This document shows positions 1-5,797 of a DNA stretch of 8,397 bases, in pieces; position 1 is the first letter of the stretch, and the number at the start of each line of letters is the position of its first letter. Origin of the DNA: Bryobacterales bacterium (GTDB taxonomy: Bacteria; Cyanobacteriota; Vampirovibrionia; Obscuribacterales; Obscuribacteraceae); NCBI GenBank assembly GCA_903970295.1, contig CAJCHQ010000222.1:1-8397 (forward strand). Direction: 5' to 3'. The notes beneath the pieces are model-generated. The model made no database searches. It saw only the letters and a program-made list of their open reading frames with translations, and was not told where the DNA came from. The position numbers and the translations under genes are program-made.

Positions 1-801
1 AGGCTTCTCGCGAGGAATATCACGCAATTGAATCAAGGAGCCCCAACCGCCGCCACTGCCTGCACCGCCGTTGATGATCATTGTAGTTGGCAGTGTACCG
101 TCCCATTTTTTCACGCGCTCATATTCGATCAGTTGAGGCGACTTCGCCAGAGCTGAACTCTGCAACTGAATCGATTTCGCTTGCGCCTCTGCGTTTGCGA
201 TCGTGATCTCTGCTTCCTTTTTAGCTTTGTCCAACTCGTAGGACTTTTGCAAAGCTTGCTGTTCCATAACTTGCTTCTGGGCGATGGCTCGCTGCAGAAC
301 TTCGGGCAATTCGACGTGCGTGATTGGAATATCAACGACTTCGACCAAACCTTTGACGTTATCTTTGACCATGCCGAGAACGGCAGTTCTGATTGTGTTC
401 ACGTTCTTAGTGGCGACGTCGGCTTTGTAGCCGGAGATCACCTGGCGGAATGCTTCCTGAATTTGCGGTGCGACCAGTTTGTCGTAAGGATTGCCAGAAT
501 ACTTTTCATAGAGTGTTAAAACTTCGCCTTCGGGAATGCGGTAAAGCACCTGATAGGTGAGCTTGATCGGCTGCTGGTCGGCAGTCATTGGTTCAGCGTC
601 ACCGGGGACCGTTTCTTGCTTGATTGAATAAGGAATGATTGTGTCGGTCGCCGGATTATAAATCTGCATGCCGGAGGCGAGAAGATTGCGATCCATTTTG
701 CCGAGTGTAACTTTGACGCCGCGTTGACCCGGTTCGATGATCGTGCAAGCTGACAGCGATAAAGTAACGGAGAGAAACAGGATGGCGCGTTGGACATTCA
801 T
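1..801 (-). CDS. SPFH/prohibitin-family lipoprotein (3' end outside window)
   Basis: SPFH (band 7/prohibitin) proteins form membrane-associated ring or scaffold assemblies linked to membrane organisation and protein quality control; the exact role here is unknown. Reading from ATG at 801 gives 267 residues with no stop before the window edge. Residues 1-19 form a lipoprotein signal: a hydrophobic stretch, then the lipobox L16-S-A-C19. The next residues (IEPGQRGVKVTLGK, 22-35) are the typical SPFH opening. The SPFH beta/alpha domain runs to about residue 165, with a VVDIPITHVELPEVLQRAI segment at about 155-173. A charged Ala/Glu/Lys/Gln-rich helix follows at about 174-225, as in prohibitins, then a Gly-rich stretch at 245-253. 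The start at 801 is preferred because AGGAGA (813-818 on the other strand) lies 11 bases upstream and the full signal peptide begins there. The second ATG at 797 is in another frame. The domain call is sure from sequence pattern; the lipid anchor is inferred. Confidence 0.88.
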   Translation of the reverse strand, partial: MNVQRAILFLSVTLSLSACTIIEPGQRGVKVTLGKMDRNLLASGMQIYNPATDTIIPYSIKQETVPGDAEPMTADQQPIKLTYQVLYRIPEGEVLTLYEKYSGNPYDKLVAPQIQEAFRQVISGYKADVATKNVNTIRTAVLGMVKDNVKGLVEVVDIPITHVELPEVLQRAIAQKQVMEQQALQKSYELDKAKKEAEITIANAEAQAKSIQLQSSALAKSPQLIEYERVKKWDGTLPTTMIINGGAGSGGGWGSLIQLRDIPREKP

Positions 802-901
802 AAATTCTTGATTCTCCTGTTTCTGAATTATCTCCGGGCAGCCAAAGCAGTATCTTACAGACGGCATGACTGGCTTCAGTATACGCGCTCTGAAATGCGC
901 A

Positions 902-907
902 ATTATA
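902..907 (-). promoter_or_regulatory. Possible -10 box for the SPFH gene
   Basis: On the minus strand these bases read TATAAT, a perfect sigma70-type -10 hexamer, about 100 bases upstream of the SPFH start codon in the 195-base divergent gap. No good -35 hexamer is found at 16-18 bases and there is no extended TGn, so this may be chance in a fairly AT-rich spot. Confidence 0.25.
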
Positions 908-996
908 CTTGGCATCTCGAAGCAGTGCAGTAGTCCAGATATAACGCGGCTGAGTGGGTAGGAGCATGAGAGACTAATAGTTCCTCTTGCCCAATC

Positions 997-1965
997 ATGA
1001 AGGTATATGCAGTGACGAATGCGACCAGACTTTTGCTCTTTGCTCTTTGTAGTAATTTTGCTGTTTGGAGTTGCCCAGGCGTAAGCGCGCAAATACCTGG
1101 CTGGCAGCCATCACCGGGACATTCGCAAATGCTTATCTGGCCAGGCACCGCGCCTGATGCGCAACCCGTCGCCAGCCCAGAGAATGAAACGAGGGCGGTG
1201 ACCGACGAACTAGTCGCGGGAAAGCCATGGGTGGAAGTGAACAAAGTCTCGCATCCGACCATAACGGTCTACTCGCCGAAGGGAAAGAATACAGGTGCTG
1301 CAGTACTTGTGTTTCCTGGTGGAGGCTATCAGATTTTGGCAATGGATCTCGAGGGCACGGAAGTTTGTGATTGGCTGAATGCGAAGGGAATCACCGGCGT
1401 GCTGCTGAAATATCGAGTGCCTGGTGAGGGCCGATTTCCTAAATCCGGGCATTATCCGAAATCGCCGATGGCCTTGCAGGATGCACAACGCGCGTTAGGG
1501 TTGGTGCGATATCACGCAGCGGATTGGCAGATCGACCCGCACAAGATTGGAGTACTGGGATTTTCTGCCGGCGGCCATTTGTCGGTGGCGATGAGCACGC
1601 ATTATCCAAAGCGCTTATACAAAGCTGTGGATGCGGCTGACAAAGTCAGTTGCCGACCAGATTTTTCGGTAGTTTTGTATCCGGGACATCTGTGGCTCGA
1701 TCAAAACAAATTTGAATTGAATCCAGACATTCATGTCACCAAACAGACGCCACCTACATTTTTGCTGCAGGCTGAGAATGATCCTGTAGATCATGTGAAT
1801 AATTCGCTGGTCTATTTCGCTGCCCTGAAAAAAGCGAAGGTGCCGGTGGAAATGCATTTGTACGCAGAAGGCGGACATGCCTTTGGACTGCGACGCATGA
1901 AGTATCCGATAACCAGATGGCCTGAATTATTGGAAGAGTGGTTGAAAACGATCGGCATAATTTAG
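997..1965 (+). CDS. Exported alpha/beta hydrolase, acetyl-esterase type
   Basis: Probable serine esterase that removes acetyl or similar groups from carbohydrates outside the cytoplasm; the substrate is inferred from family resemblance only. The 322 residues begin with a basic/hydrophobic signal peptide (about 1-31, cleavage likely near VSA-Q32). The alpha/beta hydrolase core follows: oxyanion loop FPGGGY (106-111), nucleophile elbow GFSAGGH with Ser190, acid loop AENDPVDHV with Asp262 as the likely catalytic acid (Asp265 is the alternative), and EGGHAFG with His294. This order and spacing match the BD-FAE/acetylxylan-esterase-like group often annotated beside xylan-degrading enzymes. Length fits a single-domain enzyme with no binding module. 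No strong ribosome site precedes ATG 997, but it is the first ATG in frame and the signal peptide needs it. The gene stands alone, divergent from the SPFH gene and convergent with the 2010-2552 gene. A polysaccharide or a small ester could be the substrate. Confidence 0.87.
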   Translation: MKVYAVTNATRLLLFALCSNFAVWSCPGVSAQIPGWQPSPGHSQMLIWPGTAPDAQPVASPENETRAVTDELVAGKPWVEVNKVSHPTITVYSPKGKNTGAAVLVFPGGGYQILAMDLEGTEVCDWLNAKGITGVLLKYRVPGEGRFPKSGHYPKSPMALQDAQRALGLVRYHAADWQIDPHKIGVLGFSAGGHLSVAMSTHYPKRLYKAVDAADKVSCRPDFSVVLYPGHLWLDQNKFELNPDIHVTKQTPPTFLLQAENDPVDHVNNSLVYFAALKKAKVPVEMHLYAEGGHAFGLRRMKYPITRWPELLEEWLKTIGII

Positions 1966-2009
1966 ACGCGAGGATGCGCCGAAGTCAGCGTGATAGTTGA
2001 CTGATTGAT

Positions 2010-2552
2010 TTATTCGGACAAAGGGCCAAGAGTGCGAATCGTCAGTTCGTCGCGAAGTTGAGCGATGACGCGATCGACATGAAAGGCATCTTCCGGCGTC
2101 GGAGCAGTGAGATAGAAAGATGTGAGGGCGGCGAGGCTAGCTTTGACTCTGGAAGTTTCGGTGCTATCGAGCATCAGAGGAACACAGCGCGAGGCTCTCT
2201 GGCTCCAGCTTTTAGCTCGATCGATTTTGCGATCTTCGGTGAGGATGTTTTCGATTACCCACTCTCTTTCGTCTTCGTAGCCGAAACCAAGAGCGCAGAG
2301 CTTGCGGTTGGGATCGCCGTAAAAAAGATAATGACCAAGAGTGAAAATAGCTTCGGCTTGTTTGGCGAGCGCAAAAGATCCTTTACGGAAGTAATCACTG
2401 CCGGCGCACCACAGGTAGGGCTCGATGCCTGGCGGCAAACCACAAAAAATCTCTTCGACTTCTCGCGTCTCGGGATTTTTGAATGGTACCGGACACCGAC
2501 GACCGTAGTCTGTGTAAACCACATTACCGGACATTTTCATGTCAACTGCCAT
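2010..2552 (-). CDS. Unrecognised 180-residue soluble protein
   Basis: I do not recognise a family. The protein is mixed and globular, with no signal peptide or membrane helix. It has five cysteines (20, 37, 49, 86, 123), an N-terminal part rich in aromatic, Gly and Pro residues (CGLPPGIEPYLWCAGSDYF, 37-55) and a more helical, charged C-terminal half (about 95-170). No CxxC pair is present, so the cysteines do not form an obvious zinc site. The start at 2552 is supported by GGAGG (2563-2567 on this strand) 10 bases upstream; later Met residues at 5 and 7 lack this spacing. A competing plus-strand frame overlaps most of it but has low-complexity, shadow-like composition and no ribosome site. 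The gene is convergent with the esterase (44-base gap) and is followed upstream by a 445-base gap, so it is probably a single-gene unit. Its reality is likely, its function unknown. Confidence 0.7.
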   Translation of the reverse strand: MAVDMKMSGNVVYTDYGRRCPVPFKNPETREVEEIFCGLPPGIEPYLWCAGSDYFRKGSFALAKQAEAIFTLGHYLFYGDPNRKLCALGFGYEDEREWVIENILTEDRKIDRAKSWSQRASRCVPLMLDSTETSRVKASLAALTSFYLTAPTPEDAFHVDRVIAQLRDELTIRTLGPLSE

Positions 2553-2765
2553 CTATCTACCGCCTCCACACATCTAAGTTTTTCGCGAGGAACACAGCGC
2601 AAGATTATGTTATGTGCTTACCAACACAATGTCGATAATGGCTGACTGAGCCATTTTGCCGTTTCGATATGCAGTTAATACAGATCGATGTCAGTTGTAA
2701 TAGCGATTTGGATTTACACATGGTTATATCTCCTTCAGAGTTTGCCCAGAGCTGAAACACAGCGC
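2181..2765 (+). repeat. Decamer AACACAGCGC repeated three times
   Basis: The exact decamer AACACAGCGC lies at 2181-2190, 2591-2600 and 2756-2765, all in the same orientation. The first two copies share GAGG immediately before; the last two share AA immediately after or close to it. One copy is inside the 2010-2552 gene and two are in the gap beyond its start. I did not find a fourth copy elsewhere in the window. Spacing is irregular (410 and 165 bases), so this is not a CRISPR array or a tandem repeat. It may be a binding site, remains of a dispersed repeat, or chance. Confidence 0.4.
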
Positions 2766-2997
2766 AACAACCGGGCAACGAAGTTCATCACTGCGCCACC
2801 AGATATAGTGCTTTGTGTCAGAAAAGTTATCGTGCAGTCAGCGTCGCATATCGATTGCTCACCGGCTACATACGTATGGTATCAGACGAATGACAGTCTG
2901 GGAAGAGCAAAGGGCATAGTTAATATATATAATTGGCTCAAGATGCAGCCCTGCGGCTGATAATGCACAAATAGACAGCACCAAATGTGAGGCGCTC
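2553..2997. other. Gene-poor gap between the unknown protein and ku
   Basis: About 445 bases between two divergently transcribed genes. No convincing coding frame is present: the longest plus-strand frame (2688-2960) has no ribosome site and an amino-acid mix unlike a folded protein. The stretch is visibly more AT-rich than its neighbours. It holds two copies of the AACACAGCGC decamer, a 9-base inverted pair TCGATATGC (2664-2672) and GCATATCGA (2846-2854), and a TATAAT box near the ku end. It also has a small GC-rich hairpin, CAGCC/GGCTG, around 2946-2959. No tRNA cloverleaf was seen. It probably carries the promoters of both flanking genes and may be eroded sequence or hold a small RNA. Confidence 0.5.
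2928..2933 (+). promoter_or_regulatory. Possible -10 box for ku
   Basis: A perfect TATAAT inside the AT run TTAATATATATAATT, about 64 bases before the ku start codon. No recognisable -35 hexamer is at the normal spacing (the bases there read GAGCAA). A small hairpin (CAGCC, loop, GGCTG, about 2946-2959) would lie in the 5' leader. The call rests on the -10 match and position alone. Confidence 0.35.
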
Positions 2998-3849
2998 ATG
3001 GCTCAATCAGTATGGACCGGACTCGTATCCTTCGGAATGGTCAGCATCCCGGTCAAACTCTACTCCGCAACCGAGAGTAAATCGATATCCTTCAATCAAT
3101 TGCACGATGTCTGCAAATCACGGATTAATCAGCAGCGCTTTTGCGCAACATGCGACCGGCAAGTCGAATATGCCGAGCTGGAGAAAGGTTATGAAGTGGC
3201 AAAAGGACAGTATGTCGTTGTCACCAAAGAAGAGCTCGAAGGTCTGCCGCTACCCAGCAAGCAGACGGTGAATTTGAACGCTTTTGTCAAACGCGACGAT
3301 ATCGACGCTGTTTATCACGATTCCAGCTATATGGTCGAGCCCGATCCCAAAGCCTTGCGTCCGTTTGTGTTATTGATGAAAGCGCTCACGGACAAACAAA
3401 TGATAGGCATTGGCACGATCGCCATCAGGAGCAAAGAAAGATTGTGCGCTTTGCGTCCGCTGGATGGAACTCTGATGCTCGACACATTGTTGTACCCGGA
3501 CGAAATTCGCGTCGAGAAAGGCAAGCCCTTGCCGGACGTTAAAGTAACACCGCAAGAAGAAGCAATGGCTGCAAGTTTAATCGATTTGATGAAACAAGAT
3601 TTCGATCCGTCGCAGTACAAAGATCACTACCGTGAAGCACTCGAACAAATGATCGCAGCTAAGACCGAAGGTCAGCAAATGGTCGACGCCAAGGCACCGG
3701 TGCCGTCTTCCATGCCCGATTTGATGGACGCTCTGCGCGCGAGCGTCGAGAGCATGCAATCGAAGAAAGTCGTGGCCTTGCAAGCCGTCAAAAACGAAGA
3801 GCCGGAAGAGAAAAAACCAGCTAAGAAAAGCGGTCGGCGAGCGGGCTGA
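2998..3849 (+). CDS. ku: Ku, DNA-end-binding protein of non-homologous end joining
   Basis: Bacterial Ku forms a homodimeric ring that threads onto broken double-stranded DNA ends and recruits the ligase LigD. The 283 residues begin with the family hallmark SVWTGLVSFGMVSIPVKLYSA (4-24 region) and continue with LHDVCKSRINQQRFCATCDR (35-54). There His36, Cys39, Cys49 and Cys52 look like a small metal-binding knuckle, as in many bacterial Ku proteins. The Ku beta-barrel core runs to about 230, with GIGTIAIRSKERLCALRP at 137-154, followed by a helical arm at about 185-225. The C-terminal tail (about 256-283) is rich in Lys, Glu and Arg, like the extended basic tails that help some bacterial Ku proteins bind DNA and slide inward. 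Length is normal for the family. GAGG (2989-2992) lies 5 bases before the ATG. No ligD, primase or ligase gene is next to it, so its partner must be encoded elsewhere. No sign of truncation or frameshift. Confidence 0.96.
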   Translation: MAQSVWTGLVSFGMVSIPVKLYSATESKSISFNQLHDVCKSRINQQRFCATCDRQVEYAELEKGYEVAKGQYVVVTKEELEGLPLPSKQTVNLNAFVKRDDIDAVYHDSSYMVEPDPKALRPFVLLMKALTDKQMIGIGTIAIRSKERLCALRPLDGTLMLDTLLYPDEIRVEKGKPLPDVKVTPQEEAMAASLIDLMKQDFDPSQYKDHYREALEQMIAAKTEGQQMVDAKAPVPSSMPDLMDALRASVESMQSKKVVALQAVKNEEPEEKKPAKKSGRRAG

Positions 3850-3888
3850 TCGCTGCATTCCAGGCGTTCACACGCCCACTGACAAAAA

Positions 3889-3909
3889 CGGCGTGCCCAG
3901 GGCACGCCG
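3889..3909 (-). terminator. Intrinsic terminator of the Gln-rich protein gene, perhaps bidirectional
   Basis: A perfect 9-base-pair stem CGGCGTGCC/GGCACGCCG with a 3-base loop. On the minus strand it is followed by TTTTTGTC, the classic U-tract, and sits about 25 bases past the stop codon of the minus-strand gene at 3934. Read the other way it is 39 bases past the ku stop and is followed by the weaker CTCTATATT, so it may also help end ku transcription. Confidence 0.85.
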
Positions 3910-3933
3910 CTCTATATTGATGATGCCTGGTGA

Positions 3934-4608
3934 TTACCAACCGCCGCCGCGGCGACCGCCACCCATGCTGTATCCGAAACCGCCCTGGAAGCCGTAGCCG
4001 CCAACACTGTTATAGGTGCCGTCCGTCGGTGGTCTACCCCACGATGCCGCTCCCATTTCGCTTTGCAGCTCATTAAAGTTGTTGATTTGCATCATGTGGT
4101 TGAATTTGTCGTCGTCGTCAGCTCGCTGTGCGACCTGGCGCATGGCGCCAACGTCGGCGCTGAGGTTGGCCATTTGACCTTGTTGTTGCTGTTGTAGATT
4201 GACGATCGCTTGATCAAGCTGCTTGATGTGCGCCTGCTCGGCGGCGCGAGTGCTTTCGTCACTCTTCAACCAGGCTTCGAGGGCATACAAGCGACCGCTT
4301 TCTTCTTTGGCCAGGCTCTTGGTTGGAGAGCCGCCAGCGTTGCGCAGTTTGGTCAACTGCTTGATCTGCTTTTCGGCGTAGAGGCGATAGCTGTCTGCAC
4401 TCTCATCGCGCTGCTTTGCCTGATTTTCGTAAGCTTGAGCTTGATTTTCAAACTGTTGCACTTGTTGCTGATCTTGCTGCATGATCTGACGATCGTCTTG
4501 AAAGATCGCTTGACCTTGAGCCAGCGCTCTCGTCGGCATTAAAAGCAGAGAAGCGATGCCAAAAGCAACCCAACCAGCTGTAATTAGTCTGGAATTCCCG
4601 GATGGCAT
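3934..4608 (-). CDS. Exported Gln-rich coiled-coil protein with Gly-rich tail
   Basis: No family recognised. From ATG at 4608 it has 224 residues. Residues 1-30 are a signal peptide (basic start, hydrophobic core GWVAFGIASLLL, cleavage after TRALA), so the product is periplasmic or secreted. Residues about 35-90 and 115-165 are Gln/Ala/Glu/Lys-rich and almost certainly long helices or coiled coil, with runs such as QQDQQQVQQFENQAQAYENQ and a later QQQQQ. A short helical segment with NHMMQINNFNELQSEM (170-185) follows. The tail (from about 197) is Gly/Tyr/Phe/Arg-rich and ends GGGRRGGGW, looking disordered or surface-sticky. ATG 4608 is chosen over the TTG two codons upstream because GGGAG lies 8 bases before the ATG but only 2 before the TTG. 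A strong terminator follows the stop; the 5' side faces a 435-base gap, so it is a single-gene unit. It could be a periplasmic chaperone-like or envelope structural protein; neither can be shown. Confidence 0.8.
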   Translation of the reverse strand: MPSGNSRLITAGWVAFGIASLLLMPTRALAQGQAIFQDDRQIMQQDQQQVQQFENQAQAYENQAKQRDESADSYRLYAEKQIKQLTKLRNAGGSPTKSLAKEESGRLYALEAWLKSDESTRAAEQAHIKQLDQAIVNLQQQQQGQMANLSADVGAMRQVAQRADDDDKFNHMMQINNFNELQSEMGAASWGRPPTDGTYNSVGGYGFQGGFGYSMGGGRRGGGW

Positions 4609-5043
4609 TTTCAATTCTCCCTTTGCTCGTAAGCAAAATACTCTTCACACCCTGATCATACCCCCGGCGCCAGACCACTAATCGAAGCTTTATGATCCCG
4701 CAAGATTCTGAACTGGTGCGGCTTTTACGTTTTCCTGACGCAATCTGTGATAATGGTAATTGCCCATCGATTCGCCCGTGCATTGATTTGCTATAACGGC
4801 CGGAATCTAAGGCAAAGAACTTGGCCAGGCCAGTCATGATACCACGCGTGGTGCGATCAAAGAAATCGGGCCGACCAGATCGAAAAGTTAGACAAGCCGC
4901 GGACTGAAAGGTCGAACTATCAGGCAAACTGACATCAATCATTCGGCTTTGCGTCACGCTCGTGTCACATATTCTTGTTAACCTGAAAGCATTCGAGAGG
5001 ACGTAGTGTCACTCGAAGTCTCCCTTACCAGGTCCCAAAACAC
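4609..5043. other. Gene-poor gap holding palindromes
   Basis: About 435 bases between a minus-strand and a plus-strand gene, so promoters for both should lie here. A minus-strand frame (up to 4957) runs through it, but it continues into the Gln-rich gene in the wrong frame, is Ser/Arg-rich and lacks a ribosome site, so I treat it as non-coding. The clear structures are a 12-base perfect palindrome at 4841-4852 and a nearby inverted repeat TGGCC-A-GGCCA at 4822-4832. No tRNA, no repeat array and no consensus promoter with both hexamers was found. Confidence 0.5.
4822..4852. promoter_or_regulatory. Palindrome pair, possible regulator binding site
   Basis: TGGCCAGGCCA (4822-4832, five-base arms around one base) and ACCACGCGTGGT (4841-4852, perfect twelve-base palindrome) lie within 31 bases in the divergent gap. 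Perfect two-fold symmetry of this length is typical of sites for dimeric repressors, but no regulator gene is nearby and no second copy was seen, so the role is a guess. Confidence 0.3.
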
Positions 5044-5280
5044 ATGACAGGACAGACCGGCAAAGATCCACGCGCAAAATTGCCGGACGGCGCGGTTGCT
5101 CAAGCGACGCCTGCAGATTTCGGTCACACAACGACGACTCAAGCCGAAATTCTAAACATGACCTTTGCCGCCCTAGGCGATATCCACCGGGCCAACAAGG
5201 CCCAGGCGGCAGCGGGAGCATACAGGTATCTGGCGGACATGCAGATCGATTTCAATGAGATCGAGGAGAAGAAAGCCTAG
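5044..5280 (+). CDS. Small unrecognised protein, 78 residues
   Basis: No family recognised and no function proposed. The first 33 residues are Gly/Pro/Thr/Ala-rich and look disordered (with a TTTTQ run). Residues 34-78 read as a regular amphipathic helical segment (AEILNMTFAALGDIHRANKAQ, then AYRYLADMQIDFNEIEEKKA), as in small all-helical proteins. There is no signal peptide, membrane helix or cysteine. The ribosome site is weak (AGG about 11 bases before the ATG), and no better in-frame ATG lies upstream before the stop at 4984-4986. A minus-strand frame covers much of the same stretch but is Arg/Leu/Cys-rich in shadow fashion and lacks a ribosome site. It is convergent with the small membrane-protein gene, with only 5 bases between the stop codons. 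Probably real, but short length leaves doubt. Confidence 0.55.
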   Translation: MTGQTGKDPRAKLPDGAVAQATPADFGHTTTTQAEILNMTFAALGDIHRANKAQAAAGAYRYLADMQIDFNEIEEKKA

Positions 5281-5294
5281 TCCAGCTAGCCTTT
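5272..5294. terminator. Inverted repeat over both stop codons, possible two-way terminator
   Basis: AAAGCCTAG (5272-5280) and CTAGCCTTT (5286-5294) pair over nine positions with one C-C mismatch around a 5-base loop. The plus-strand gene's TAG is the last triplet of the left arm and the minus-strand gene's TAG (CTA on the plus strand) is the first triplet of the right arm. Pyrimidine-rich, T-containing tracts follow on both strands (CTTTCT; CTTTCTTCTCC). The stem is only moderately stable, so a terminator role is possible, not certain. Confidence 0.4.
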
Positions 5295-5612
5295 CTGGCA
5301 AACTTGTTTGGAGCGGCGGCGCGATTTCCAGAGGGCGTAAACGCCAATGGCGGCGATCGCCGCCAGCATGCCCGGAATTAACGCCTGACAGGCGAAGCGT
5401 TCGAACTCGCTGAGTAAGCCTTCGGGTGCTCCGTCGAGCATGCCGTAGGCATAGAGGAAGCTGGCTAGAACAATGCCAACGGAACAACGCATGGCTAGCC
5501 GCTCTGCTCGTTTATCGCAACTCTCGCACGAGCAGGTAATGGTTTCTTTGACGGGGGTGCAGGGCTCGGGTTCGGAGGTCGCTGAATCCTGTTGGAATGT
5601 CAGTGTTGTCAT
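5286..5612 (-). CDS. Small two-helix membrane protein, 108 residues
   Basis: No family recognised. From ATG at 5612 the 108 residues have a polar N-terminal part (1-40) with a cysteine group C18...C27-S-C29-E-S-C32. Two hydrophobic segments follow: about 43-58 (CSVGIVLASFLYAYGM) and about 75-95 (CQALIPGMLAAIAAIGVYALW), joined by a short acidic loop. The protein ends in a basic tail WKSRRRSKQVCQKG, which suggests a cytoplasmic C-terminus by the positive-inside rule and so also a cytoplasmic N-terminus. The start at 5612 is preferred to the ATG ten codons upstream (5642) because CAGGAG lies 9 bases before it, while the upstream ATG has no good site. The CxCxxC cluster could bind a metal or form disulphides. 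The gene is convergent with the 78-residue gene and divergent from aidB, so it is a single unit. Confidence 0.68.
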   Translation of the reverse strand: MTTLTFQQDSATSEPEPCTPVKETITCSCESCDKRAERLAMRCSVGIVLASFLYAYGMLDGAPEGLLSEFERFACQALIPGMLAAIAAIGVYALWKSRRRSKQVCQKG

Positions 5613-5686
5613 GAAGTGGGACTCCTGAGTCTGGTAACTCATCTACCAGCATGGCTCAAGCGCGCAACTTCGGTGCTCCGTCACAA

Positions 5687-5700
5687 CACTTAATCAAGTG
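5687..5700. promoter_or_regulatory. Inverted repeat upstream of aidB
   Basis: CACTT-AATC-AAGTG, five-base arms around four bases, in the 185-base divergent gap between the small membrane-protein gene and aidB, about 100 bases before the aidB start. TTGCTA (5702-5707) just after it resembles a -35 hexamer, but the matching -10 (GGTAAT, 5726-5731) is weak. It could be an operator controlling aidB; the evidence is symmetry and position only. Confidence 0.3.
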
Positions 5701-5797
5701 ATTGCTATTGGTCGGGTTTCTGTTAGGTAATTTCGCCTTCTTCGATCCATAATTGCAACAGTTCAGCCCGTTGAAAGCCGCGGCAGGAGGAAAATGC

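Noticed and set aside
966..977. Four-codon reading frame (ATG AGA GAC TAA) with GGAG before it, upstream of the esterase
   Set aside because: It could be a tiny leader frame, but it is too short and unsupported to call.
1966..2009. Weak inverted repeat AGTCA...TGACT between the convergent esterase and unknown gene
   Set aside because: Five-base stem with a long loop and no U-tract next to it; not a convincing terminator.
2058..2645. Plus-strand 195-codon frame opposite the 180-residue gene
   Set aside because: Mostly complementary to the better-supported minus-strand gene, Ser/Arg-rich without fold-like pattern, and no ribosome site at its start.
2688..2960. Plus-strand 90-codon frame in the gap before ku
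   Set aside because: No ribosome site, composition unlike a folded protein, and it lies over the probable ku promoter region.
4448..4957. Minus-strand 169-codon frame overlapping the start of the Gln-rich gene
   Set aside because: It runs in another frame through a gene with a clear signal peptide and ribosome site, and its Ser/Arg-rich C-terminal half is a frame shadow of that gene.
5753..5797. Upstream TTG start giving AidB 15 extra residues
   Set aside because: The AGGAGG box lies inside this extension at ideal distance from the ATG at 5798, and the family needs no such extension.
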